Below are positions 54,301-63,335 of a stretch of DNA of 64,000 bases, piece after piece. The notes under the pieces are model-generated. The model searched no databases. It saw nothing but the letters and a program-made list of their open reading frames with translations, and was not told where the DNA came from. Made by a program: the position numbers and the translations under genes. Position 1 is the first letter of the stretch. Each line of letters begins with the position of its first letter. This DNA is from Rhineura floridana (lineage: Eukaryota > Chordata > Lepidosauria > Squamata > Rhineuridae): NCBI RefSeq assembly GCF_030035675.1, contig NC_084489.1, positions 21,291,501 to 21,355,500 on the forward strand, written 5' to 3'.

Positions 54301-56150
54301 CGTGGCAGTGGTTCCACTCCTACTTGGCGGGCCGTCTCCAGAAGATAGTGCTTGGGGAACACTGCTCGACGCCGTGGGTACTCCAATGTGGGGTCCCGCA
54401 GGGCTCGGTTTTGTTTCCCATGCTTTTCAACATCTATATGAAGCCGTTGGGTGCGATCATCAGGAATTTTGGAGTACGTTGTCACCAGTACGCTGATGAC
54501 ACGCAACTCTACTTCTCCTTTTCATCTTCTGCAGGTGAGGCGGTCGATGTGCTAAACCGTTGCCTGGACGCGACAATGGATTGGATGAGAACTAACAAAC
54601 TGAGACTCAATCCTGATAAGACTGAGATGCTGTTGGTGGATGGATTTTCCAATCAGGTGGTGGATACATATCCTGTCCTGGATGGGGTTACACTCCCCCA
54701 GAAGGAACAGGTTCGTAGTCTGGGAGTCGTTCTAGACTCTTCCCTGTCACTCGAGGCTCATGTAGCCGCGGTGGCACGGAATGCGTTCTACCAACTTCGA
54801 TTGGTAGCCCAGCTACGTCCCTATCTGAGTAGGGAGGACCTTACATCAGTAGTACATGCTCTGGTAACCTCACGTTTGGATTACTGTAATGCGCTCTACG
54901 TAGGGCTACCTCTGAAGACGATTCGGAAGCTACAGCTGGTGCAAAATGCGGCGGCCAGACTGCTAACAAGAACGAAGCGGTCTGAACATATAAGACCTGT
55001 CTTGGCCCGCTTGCACTGGCTCCCAATATGCTTCCGGGCCAAATTCAAAGTGTTGGTATTAACCTATAAAGCCTTATACGGCGCGGGACCTCGATATCTG
55101 TCGGAATGCCTCTCCCGCTATGAACCGGCTCGTACACTACGGTCTGCTACGAAGGCCCCCGGGTTCCGACTCATAGGGAGGCCCGGAGGGTGGGGACAAG
55201 ATCAAGGGCCTTCTCAGTGGTGGCCCCCGAACTGTGGAATAGTCTCCCTGAGGAGGTCCGCCTGGCGCCGACACTGTCATCCTTTCGGCGCCAGGTTAAA
55301 ACCTTCCTTTATTCCCAGGCATTTTAATTTTAATTTTTAATTTTAATTTTTGTTAATGTATTGTAATGTCTGAAACTTGATTCTGAGCCTTTGCTGTTTT
55401 AGACTGTGATATTTGATTTTAGACTGTGATGTTTTTTGTACCATACTGTATTTTATTGTGTCTATGTTCACCGCCCAGAGAGCTATTGCTAGTCGGGCGG
55501 TATATAAGTTTTAAAAATAAATAATAAATAAATAAATAAAACGGTCCGGAAACTACAACTTATACAAAACGCGGCGGCTCGACTACTTATGAATAGTCGC
55601 CGCCGGGATCACATCACACCAGTGTTGTTCGATCTACACTGGCTTCCAGTTGTCTTCCGGGCCCAATTCAAGGTGTTGGTATTAACCTTTAAATCCCTAT
55701 ACGGTCTCGGCCCAGTTTATCTAAAGGAGCGCCTTCAACGCCACCAATTATGCCGCCCGACAAGATCAGCCACACAGGGCCTTCTCTCAATCCCGCCGAC
55801 AAAAACAGCTAGATTGGCGGGAACTAGAGAGAGGGCATTCTCAGTGGCGGCCCCCACCCTTTGGAACTCCCTCCCACAAGATCTCCGGCACGCCTCTTCC
55901 CTAAATGTATTTCGTAAAGCCTTAAAGACCTGGCTCTTTCAACAGGCCTTTGGGATTTCCGGGGAGGGTTAACTTTTATGACTGAAATGCCTCTTACCCT
56001 GCACTAATATTGTTGTTGCTGCTGTATTGTTTATATATTGTATTAATGTATTTTATCACATTGTGTTTTAACTGTTTACATATATGTCGCCTAGAGTGGC
56101 CATCGGCCAGATAGGCGACACATAAATTAAATTTTATTATTTATTATTAT
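51322..56150 (+). mobile_element. L2 LINE (subfamily 1), plus strand, split by a younger L2
   Basis: It starts inside the endonuclease (LVLGDFNVHAETTLTGASRD at about 51380, then SWSDHYLVNIDFS). A long frame at 51571-52794 holds the linker and RT fingers/palm ([40 protein letters not shown]). It stops at a TAG (52792) where other copies keep reading, then resumes in the same frame to 53256 with [20 protein letters not shown] and HQYADDTQLYLSF. A second L2 interrupts at 53257-55540. The remainder (KLQLIQNAAARLLMNSRRRD to GISGEG; 55541-55972) and the 3' UTR follow to 56150. About 36 codons of the original are missing at the interruption. Confidence 0.9.
53257..55540 (+). mobile_element. Younger L2 LINE (subfamily 2) nested in the older one, RT frame nearly intact
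   Basis: A 695-codon open frame (53253-55340) holds the linker, RT fingers (FSSYRPVANVPFLGKILERV), palm ([20 protein letters not shown]), GVPQGSVLFPMLFN, the catalytic HQYADDTQLYFSF box and the thumb/C-terminal LVTSRLDYCNALYVGLPLKT. Catalytic aspartates are present. Near 55160 the frame shifts: the conserved FSVVAPELWNSLPEEVRLA end is encoded in another frame up to about 55327. The 3' UTR has CGCCCAGAGAGCTATTGCTA and GTCGGGCGGTATATAAG and ends in (AAAT)n. The 5' end is truncated within the endonuclease-RT linker. It is the best-preserved coding sequence in the window after LIMD1. Confidence 0.9.
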
Positions 56151-56249
56151 TATTTCCTCCCACTCCAAGGGCCCCTCTAACCATCCGCCGTGCATTTCCT
56201 CCCCTCCAACTTTGCTTACCATAGCCTCACTCTCACCTGGCTCTCTAAC

Positions 56250-56332
56250 CAATCCTAAACACGCTTATCTGAGTTTAAGCCCCACTGATTTTATGGGGCT
56301 TCCTTCTCAGTAAACATACTTAAATTTGTAGT
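56250..56332. mobile_element. MITE family C copy
   Basis: AATCCTAAACACGCTTATCT and AAGCCCCACTGATTTTATGG are mirrored by GGCTTCCTTCTCAGTAAACA. Palindrome of about 80 bp. Confidence 0.65.
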
Positions 56333-56679
56333 GTAAAGTGTTAGAATGCAACACCTATCTCATTTCCCATCCCATGTACTTCTTTGCTGGAATATTCTGA
56401 AAAATAGGACGTGGGGGGGGACTTTGGGGTTGGTGGCTGATGCTTCCCGCAGTTAATTCTGCCTGCACTGCAGAGTCCATCAAACATTCAGCTCTGTGCC
56501 CTATATAGACATTTTAAATTTTTTGGCATATATTCTAACCTTCCCTCTCTCATCATTCTACCCCTTTGATCTCCATGTTTTCTCTCTAGCTGTCCTACAT
56601 TCCCAAATTAGAGAAACTAGGCAGATTATCTGTATTTTATTTTTAAGAATATTAATAATCTTTAAAGAAAAAAAGCAAG

Positions 56680-56870
56680 GACATAGGAGCACAGGAAGCT
56701 GCCTTATACCCAGTCAGACCTAGCTCAATAATGTCAGCACTGACCTGCAGCAGCTCTCCAAGGTTTCATACTGGGGCATTCCCAGCCCTACCTGGAGATG
56801 CCAGGGACTGAACCTGGGACCTTCTGCATGCAAAGCAGGGGCTCTACTACTGAGCTATGGTCCTTCCCCA
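56680..56870 (-). mobile_element. tRNA-derived SINE, full length
   Basis: The plus strand shows ATAGGAGCACAGGAAGCTGC at the SINE 3' end, CATTCCCAGCCCTACCTGGA, GGGACTGAACCTGGGACC (antisense B-box) and CTACTGAGCTATGGTCCTTC (antisense A-box). The least worn member of this family here. Confidence 0.85.
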
Positions 56871-56959
56871 AAGTGATTTTGGAACAGTAAAGACTTTGCT
56901 ACAGAGAAGGGGCGTTATCTGTGGTTTGCTTCCCAATTTGGATTTTGGAGAGAAGTAAA

Positions 56960-57044
56960 TAATCCTAATAAATGGCGTGCCTACTCAGTGGTAAACCCCA
57001 CTGAGTTCATTGGGACTTATTCCCAGGTAAGGAAGTATAGGATT
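56960..57044. mobile_element. MITE family C copy
   Basis: AATAATCCTAATAAATGG and CCCCACTGAGTTCATTGGGA, then CTTATTCCCAGGTAAGGAAG and TATAGGATTACT. A well-paired palindrome. Confidence 0.65.
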
Positions 57045-57659
57045 ACTAATTAACCTATAACTACAAATTATCTTGTTCACAAAAAAGTAAAAAAGGCAAT
57101 CAGTGATATAATCAAAACCTTGTATTTTACTTTGACAACAGAGGGTTTCTATATTGGTCAATATTTGTTTTACTTAAAAGGACTGGGGCCAAGAGGGAGG
57201 AGGAGTGTGATTTGAGGAGGAGATGATGGACAAGGGGCCCACTGGTTACCTATGCCCAAGGGCCCTCAGACACCTGGAACCAGCCCTGAATACTTGTTGT
57301 CTACACATTTGTTTTAGGCTTCTTGGAACATAAACCCTTCCCAGTGGTGTTCCCACCCACAAAGCCGCATAGACTTGGCATTTTTATATCATATGTTTCT
57401 CATATTTCGAGCTGTGTGAATCATGGGATTATAACGGGAACGATGAGAGCCAAAGAAAAAAAAAGTGTAAAGGAAATATTTTAAATTACTGAAAGAAATT
57501 AGGAGAGGTAAAAAGCTTAAAAAAATAAAAGAAGTTTGAGATACAGTGGGAAAGGATGTTCCAGATGTTAGGTAAATAATAAAATCCCCAATTGGAGCCA
57601 GAAGTTTTTCTTGTCTTGGAAAAAGATGAATTACGTCAGCAAATAAAAATAGTAGAATT
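57045..57659. other. Intron 2 stretch without recognised element
   Basis: AT-rich, with nothing recognised. Confidence 0.4.
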
Positions 57660-57955
57660 TTTTTCTTTTGCCATTCCTTTCTTAACAACACCTACTAAAG
57701 ACCTTCCTCTTTCAACAAATCTTTTAAGTAGAGACTTTGTCCCAGTCAGCGTTTGTGTTGGAATTGCTTTTTAAGATGTTTTTTAATGTGTTTTTAAAAA
57801 AAGTTTTTAAAGATGTTTTCTTTTACTGTTTTTAAGTCTTTTGTTTTTAAGATGTTTTAGAGCTCTTTTACTGTTTTCGTTTGCTGCCCTGGGCTCCTTC
57901 TGGGAGGAAGGTCGGGATATAAATTTAATAAATACATTAAATAGTGGTGAGAATG
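57660..57955 (+). mobile_element. L2 LINE 3' end
   Basis: A trace of the C-terminus (KDLPLSTNLLSRDF) is followed by a T-rich 3' UTR, then TGCCCTGGGCTCCTTCTGGG, AGGAAGGTCGGGATATAAAT and an (AAAT)n-like tail. It is the sense version of the tail at 22592. Confidence 0.75.
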
Positions 57956-58079
57956 ATGCTTGAGGAAAAGGATATGCTCCTGATTCTATGGTGTACCTTT
58001 GTCAGGATTACAATGCCAAATAATGCTGCATTATGTGTTTTGTAGAGCTGAATGGTAGCAGTAATGTTCTGAAATAAGG

Positions 58080-58378
58080 AACTTATATTCAGTAATAGGC
58101 AGAAAAACCCTTGCGGTTTAAGAATGTACTATAGCCAACAGATATTTCTATCAAACTTTAAAAAGCAGAGAAATTGGGCAGCTGTAGTGAATGCACCAGG
58201 GGAACAAGAGACCTGACCTCCTCTCTGAGATATTGTACTGCCCTACAAATTTGTCAAAATGCAAACACAATTTAGGTTGGTCTTTCACAGTCCAATCCAC
58301 TTCCTGTATAGCTTGGAAGAATTTGGTAACATGTGCCTCTGAGCATATGGTGAGCGGTGGCAACACCTGCCATCTCCA
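58080..58378 (-). repeat. Unclassified dispersed repeat R, copy 2
   Basis: Antisense to the copies at 48465 and 59101: AAACCCTTGCGGTTTAAGAA, CAGATATTTCTATCAAACTT, GTCTTTCACAGTCCAATCC and CTCTGAGCATATGGTGAG. Confidence 0.75.
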
Positions 58379-59100
58379 AAGATGGAGAATTGCATTTTTA
58401 TATGTTTGTTGGTGTTCTTTCTTTGCTGCTTTTCCGTGTTACTACTGTTTCTACAGAGAGAATCTAACCTAGATATTTATCTCATTATTCATCCTAGAAA
58501 TCTGTGTCAAATGTATTTTTATTAATCTCAAAACCTTTTTATTGGTCAATATCACATGATGGTGAGGACAGCCTTTTGTGTTTCAAACTGAAGGTTGTGC
58601 TCTATTTCTATTTTGGGCGAATTAAAAGGTGAATCTGAAACTGCAGTTTGATGTAAAATCAGACTGATTACAACATGTTGCTACTTAAGCAATGACTCTA
58701 GCTGTTGCAAGATGCATGTTTTCAGCCTGCTATGCTTAAACTACTCCACTTAAGGAAAGGTGGTCATGGTCAATTAAAAACATAGAGGTTTTGCTAGAAT
58801 TTTGCTAGAATATATTTCACCTCCCACTGTGCAAACTGAGACACTCCTTATGTCCATTGGAAACTTCTGCAGAACAGTCAGTGCCATTATTCCACAATAG
58901 TTTTTGGAGCTTTTTTTAGTGTTGCAAAGTGTTGCTGTACTTCACATATTCACAGAAACAGAAGCAAAAGAAAATGATTTCCTATAGGAAACTTCACTAA
59001 AATTGCAAAGTAAATCAAACATATTTAAAGTGACTATCTGAACTATATCAACCGTTTTAATATAGTTGCTTCCTCCTTGCTAAAACAAGATCAGCACAGC
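58379..59100. other. Intron 2 stretch without recognised element
   Basis: AT-rich, lying between two oppositely oriented R copies. Nothing recognised. Confidence 0.4.
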
Positions 59101-59440
59101 ACATGTCTTGCCACCACTCACCATATGCTCAGAGGCACATATTCCCAATTCTTCCAAGCTACACAGGAAGTGATTGGACTGTGAAAGACCAACCCAAATT
59201 GTGTTTGCATTTTGTTACATTTATAGGGCAGTACAGTATGTCAGAGAGGAGGTCAGGTCTCCTGCTCCCCTGGGGCATTCACTATAGCTGCCCAATTTCC
59301 CTGCTTTTTAAAGTTTGATAGAAATATCTGTTAGTTATAGGTACATTCTTAAACTGCAAGGTCTTTTGCCTATTAGTGAATTTCTCTGCTTTTTAATCTG
59401 GAAGGTAAGAAATGGGATCCTGTGCAAGTTGCTGAGAATA
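59101..59440 (+). repeat. Unclassified dispersed repeat R, copy 3
   Basis: CACCATATGCTCAGAGGCAC, GGAAGTGATTGGACTGTGAA, TTAAAGTTTGATAGAAATAT and ATTCTTAAACTGCAAGG. It runs directly into the composite tandem array through TTTTTAATCTGGAAGGTAAG, so R and the array may be parts of one repeat. Confidence 0.75.
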
Positions 59441-59640
59441 GATTGATCATTTGCATGCTTATTGAGTTCAGTGGGATTAACTCCCCTGCAATCATGCTTA
59501 GGATAGGTGAAACTGACCACAGGGGATGGGGAAGAGAGGATGGGGATGGAAGCAGGCAAGAGGGGAAGGAGGAGGGGAGGTTTGATAATTTGCATGTTTA
59601 TTGAGTTCAGTGGGATTTACTCCCATGCAAATATGCTTAG

Positions 59641-60078
59641 CAGAGCCTCCACTAGGCACCAGGAAGTGGGGCAGTTGCCTCGGGCCCCGCGCTTTGGGGG
59701 CGCCCGCTCTTGGCGATGAGAAGCTGGGCTGCGGCAGGGTTTTTTCTCTTCAGCCGTGCAGTCTCACCAGCCGCTTCCCGCTCTTGGGGAATCTCCCGCT
59801 CTTCGGCTGCATGCCTGAGCGGTTTTTCCCCTCTCCGCTCATCAGCTGTGAAGCAGGTGTGCATGCAGTGCTTAGCTAGCTAATTTTAGGTGGGAGGTTT
59901 GAATCCCCTGCCTGAGTGGCTTCCTTGTGCTGCCTGCCGCCTGCTTATCAGCTGTGCAGCACATTTACAGGCAGCTCTTGCCAGCTTATTCTGGGCGGGA
60001 GGTTTGAAAGAGAGAAAGAATGTGGGGGCCCCCCAACTGCTTTTGCCCTGGACCCCGCACATGCTAAGGACAGGCCTG
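59641..60078. mobile_element. Non-autonomous hAT element, 438 bp, with 8-bp target duplication
   Basis: ATGCTTAG is duplicated at 59633-59640 and 60079-60086. The ends CAGAGCCTCCACTAGGCA and (reverse complement of the right end) CAGGCCTGTCCTTAGCAT form short imperfect inverted repeats starting with CAG, typical of hAT. The body is GC-rich with no transposase. Removing the insert and one duplication restores the array core CATGCTTAGGATAGG. Confidence 0.85.
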
Positions 60079-60522
60079 ATGCTTAGGATAGGTAAAACTG
60101 ACTGGGGGGGAGGCCTGGAGTGGGCAGGGGAGGAAGAAGAAGGAAGAGGGGAGGGGAGGGGAGGAAGAAGGGAGGAGGAAGGGAGAGGAGAGGGAAAGGT
60201 AGGTCTGATCATTTGCATACTCATTGAGTTCAATGGGATTTACTCCCATGCAATCATGGCTAGGATAGGTAAAACTGACCATGGGGGAGGAGGAGGGTGA
60301 GGGGAGAGTAGAGTAGATGGAAAGAGGAAGGGGGAAGAGGGAATCAGAAGGAGGCGGAGGGGGAAGGAGAGGATTGGAAGGGAAGGGGGAAGGAGGGGAT
60401 TGGAAGGGGGAGGGAAGAGGCAAAAGGGAGGTGATGGGAGGGAGGAGGAGGAGGGAAGGGCAGGTTTGATCATTTGAATGCTTATTGAGTTCAGTGGGAT
60501 TTACTCCCGTGCAATCATGCTT

Positions 60523-60719
60523 GAAAATGAAATGGACTGCCTTCAAGTCGGTTACGACTTATGGCAACCCTATGAATAGGGTTTTCATGGTAAGCGGTAT
60601 TCAGAGGTGGTTTACCATTGCCTTCCTCTGAGGCTGAGAGGCAGTGACTGGCCCAAGGTCACCTAGTGAGCTTCATGGCTATGTGGGGATTCAAACCCTG
60701 GTCTTTGAGATCATAGTCC
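60523..60719 (-). mobile_element. Sauria-type SINE, head-truncated
   Basis: Antisense body and tail: ACTGCCTTCAAGTCGGTTAC, GGGTTTTCATGGTAAGCGGT, GGTTTACCATTGCCTTCCTC and CCCTGGTCTTTGAG. The tRNA-derived head seen at 8800-8848 is missing beyond the B-box. It lies inside unit 4 of the purine-rich array. Confidence 0.85.
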
Positions 60720-61124
60720 TAGGATAGGTAAAACTGACCATGGTGGAGGGGGAGGGCAGAGGGCAGGAAGGAGGGGATTGGAAGGGGAAGGGGGAGGGGA
60801 AGGGAAGGGGGGAGGGGATAGGAGGGAGGAGGACGGGAGGGTAGATTTGATCATTCGCATGCTTTTTAAGTTCAGTGGGATTTATGCCTATACAATGAGG
60901 CTTAGGATAGGTGAAACTGACCTGGGGAGGGGCAGGGAGGGGAGGAGGAGGGCAGGGGGGGGAGAGGAGATTGGATGGGTGGGATCTGGGCAGAAGGGAA
61001 GCCCCTTTCCTTTCCAAAAGGAGAACACTGTGAACAGTATCATTCTTTTTCAGGGTTTCCCCCACCTTTTTATTCTACAGCAGGCACATGTAGCCTCCCA
61101 CCGAAATCTAAACCAAAGCTGTCT

Positions 61125-61390
61125 CTAGCCACATCCACACCAGGCCTTTATTTCACTTTAGACAGTCATGGCTTCTCTCAAAGAATCCTGGGAAGTGTAA
61201 TTAGTGAAGGGTGTTGAGAGTTGCTAGGAGACGCCCCATTCCCCTCACAGAGCTGCAATCAGAGTGGCTGACTGTTAAACCAGTCTGGCCACTGGAGGTC
61301 TGTCAGGGACATAGGAGTCTCCTCTCAGCACCCTTTACAAACTACACTTCCCAGGATGACTTTCCAGGATGATTACCAGTAGAATTAATA
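61125..61390. mobile_element. Palindromic MITE, family B, most complete copy
   Basis: CATCCACACCAGGCCTTTAT, AGACAGTCATGGCTTCTC and CAAAGAATCCTGGGAAGTGT, then GAGTTGCTAGGAGACGCCCC, are mirrored by GGAGTCTCCTCTCAGCACCC and ACTACACTTCCCAGGATGA. The terminal part of the right arm is worn. Confidence 0.75.
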
Positions 61391-61687
61391 TTTAAAACAT
61401 TACTTTCACAGTTTCCATGAGCTTTAAACCTTTCTCTTCCTAAATCACACGTACACATACCCAATTTTTGAAAGTGTACTAAGTACCTGCTGAGTTATGC
61501 TAACATGTTTGGAGATCTAACTCCAAAGAAACATAGGCTGTCATCTTGTTGGCTTGGGCTTCTTGCCCTGGTGTCTTTTAAAACTAAGATAATAAGCATA
61601 GAGAAACCAATACAATAATAGGAAGCAGTCAAAACTGCAAGGGTTTGATGCAGACCACAAGGAGGCTGACATTTGCGTGATGTGGGC
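61391..61687. other. Intron 2 stretch without recognised element
   Basis: Mixed sequence between the family B MITE and the LTR. Nothing recognised. Confidence 0.4.
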
Positions 61688-62490
61688 TGTGATGTTCCTG
61701 TATTAATGTATATATGGTAAGTGCTGTTTGTATAGAAGATATGTGGTAAGTGGAATGAAAGAGGAGGGGGGAGTAAATGAGCAGTAGAATGCTGGATGAT
61801 TGGCTGAGTGTTAGAATGGCTGAGCGTATAAAAGGAAGAATGACAGTTGAATCTGGGTGGACGTTAGTGGGTTGTTTGAGAGGTGTTTGGTGGGGTTTTT
61901 GAGAGGAGATTGTGTGGAGAGTTGGTGGATGTGGGGAGAGTGTAGAGTTCGGATTAATACTAAGACAAGTATCACAGGAATAGATGAAACCATATGCTTA
62001 TGTGCCTTTATAAAGTAATCTTGTTATTTCTAATATTTAATAAACACTATTTTGGTTTACCGGAGGCCTGATCCTTGGCTGGGGAATATACAGACCAGAG
62101 GGGAGGGCAAGGTACTTACCAAGGCTGAAGGGAAACTGTAACAATTGGTGGCAGCGGTGAAGGGAAGAATATAACACCACAAGTATCCAGAGCAACCCAG
62201 AATTATATGCATTCTATGTAGATCAAAGGGATTGGGACAGCTTAAGCACGCAGTCACAGAGGTAACCTGATTGAGAGAGACTCAGGCGGAGTCTCTGGGA
62301 ATACTGGTTATAGGACGTGACTGGTGGTGCTGCCTAGCAGGGGGATCTGGTGAGGTCTGTGCTAGAGCGGAGAGAGAAACCATAAAAAAGGACAGTCCGG
62401 ACTGGTGGAGTCCCTGGTGGTGCCTAGTGACAGGCAATAGCCACGAGCAGGTAGGAACCTGACAGGGAGAGCCAGGGAAGGGCGTCACAT
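61688..62490 (+). mobile_element. LTR retroelement fossil: one LTR plus leader (broken)
   Basis: The LTR covers about 61688-62143. It has a TATA-like box (GCGTATAAAAGGAAG at 61825), a polyadenylation signal (TTTAATAAACACTATTTTGG at 62036) and a TGT...ACA boundary pattern. A primer-binding-site-like TGGTGGCAGCGGTG follows at 62146, fitting a tRNA-Leu primer. A G/A-rich untranslated leader continues to about 62490. No gag, pol or env sequence and no second LTR were found, so only the 5' end survives. Retrovirus-like versus Gypsy class cannot be decided from this piece. Confidence 0.7.
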
Positions 62491-63237
62491 GGGCTCAAGA
62501 TCATGTTTAGACCAAATTACATAAAAATAAAAGATATTCTTCCAAGTAAATGAATAGGAGTACTACTGAATTCAGTGTAGTTAGGTTTTTGCTGGTAAAC
62601 TACAAGCAGGGAGACTCATCATTTTATATTGCAGAGGTCAAAAGTCCAAATTCATTTTGATTATATGGGCACTGCTGTCCACTGGATAAAGAGTGGCTTC
62701 TGGGAGATAAAAATAGGCGATTGTAAGTCTTAAGTATGAGGGAAAGAGCAGCATTCTAAAAGTTCCCTGTTGTTTAAATGGATCACAGAGGGCAGGCACC
62801 AAAGATTTAATTACAAACTGAAAGGGAAAATATATCCTGTAATTATGGCCAGTAAAAAGGACAGTAGAAATGCCCAAAGTGGTTATATTTGCATGAACTT
62901 TGGCTAGTAATGAAATGGATGAATATGGCAGACAGTGGACTTGAAGTATTCCTGGGAACCAAAAGGTCAAGACCATCCTCTCTGTAGTAGTAATTAGCCA
63001 TCTCTGGAGCAGCCCATGAATTAAGTTTATTCCTAAGTGAGTATCTTCAAAGAGGCACCGAGGTGGACTGATGCAATATAGCACAATCTCTGCCTCTGAG
63101 GGTTGCCATATATTCCTTATTTTAAAAAGTGCCTTATATTTCAGAATATCACAGTTCCATAGGAATAATAGGTGCACAGTTCCACCAAATTGTGTAACAC
63201 ATATTTCACAGTCACATAACATTGCTTTAGGGTAAAA
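62491..63237. other. Intron 2 stretch without recognised element
   Basis: AT-rich. It carries a 203-codon minus-strand open frame (62638-63249) with no recognisable domain, judged to be chance. Confidence 0.4.
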
Positions 63238-63335
63238 TTCTATATCCACTTATTTGGGAGTAAGCCCTATTCAATTTCGTGAGACATATTTACGAGCAGG
63301 CCTGCCTGGGATTGCACTGCCTGGGATTGCACTGT
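63238..63335. mobile_element. MITE family C fragment with short duplication
   Basis: TTCTATATCCACTTATTTGG, GAGTAAGCCCTATTCAATTT and a right end in which GCCTGGGATTGCACT occurs twice in tandem (about 63304-63334). Confidence 0.5.

Larger units (their letters stand above)
59441..60980 (+). repeat. Composite tandem array: 60-bp core plus long purine-rich tracts
   Basis: There are five units, starting near 59443, 59581, 60207, 60464 and 60846. Each begins with a conserved core (TTGATCATTTGCATGCTTAT, TGAGTTCAGTGGGATTTACT, CCCATGCAATCATGCTTAGG, ATAGGTAAAACTGACC). Most run into 50-200 bp made almost only of G and A (GGAGGGGAAGGGG-type). The core resembles half of MITE family C and contains the octamer-like ATTTGCAT. 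A hAT element (59641-60078) and a Sauria SINE (60523-60719) interrupt units 2 and 4. Confidence 0.85.

Noticed and set aside
60064-60546. Pro/Ser-rich and Gly/Glu-rich open frames over the purine tracts
   Set aside because: Low-complexity translation of G/A-only DNA on both strands.
62638-63249. A 203-codon minus-strand open frame
   Set aside because: It has no recognisable domain, low-complexity-free but unfamiliar sequence, no start context or splice pattern, and its start lies in a MITE C fragment. Best explained by chance.
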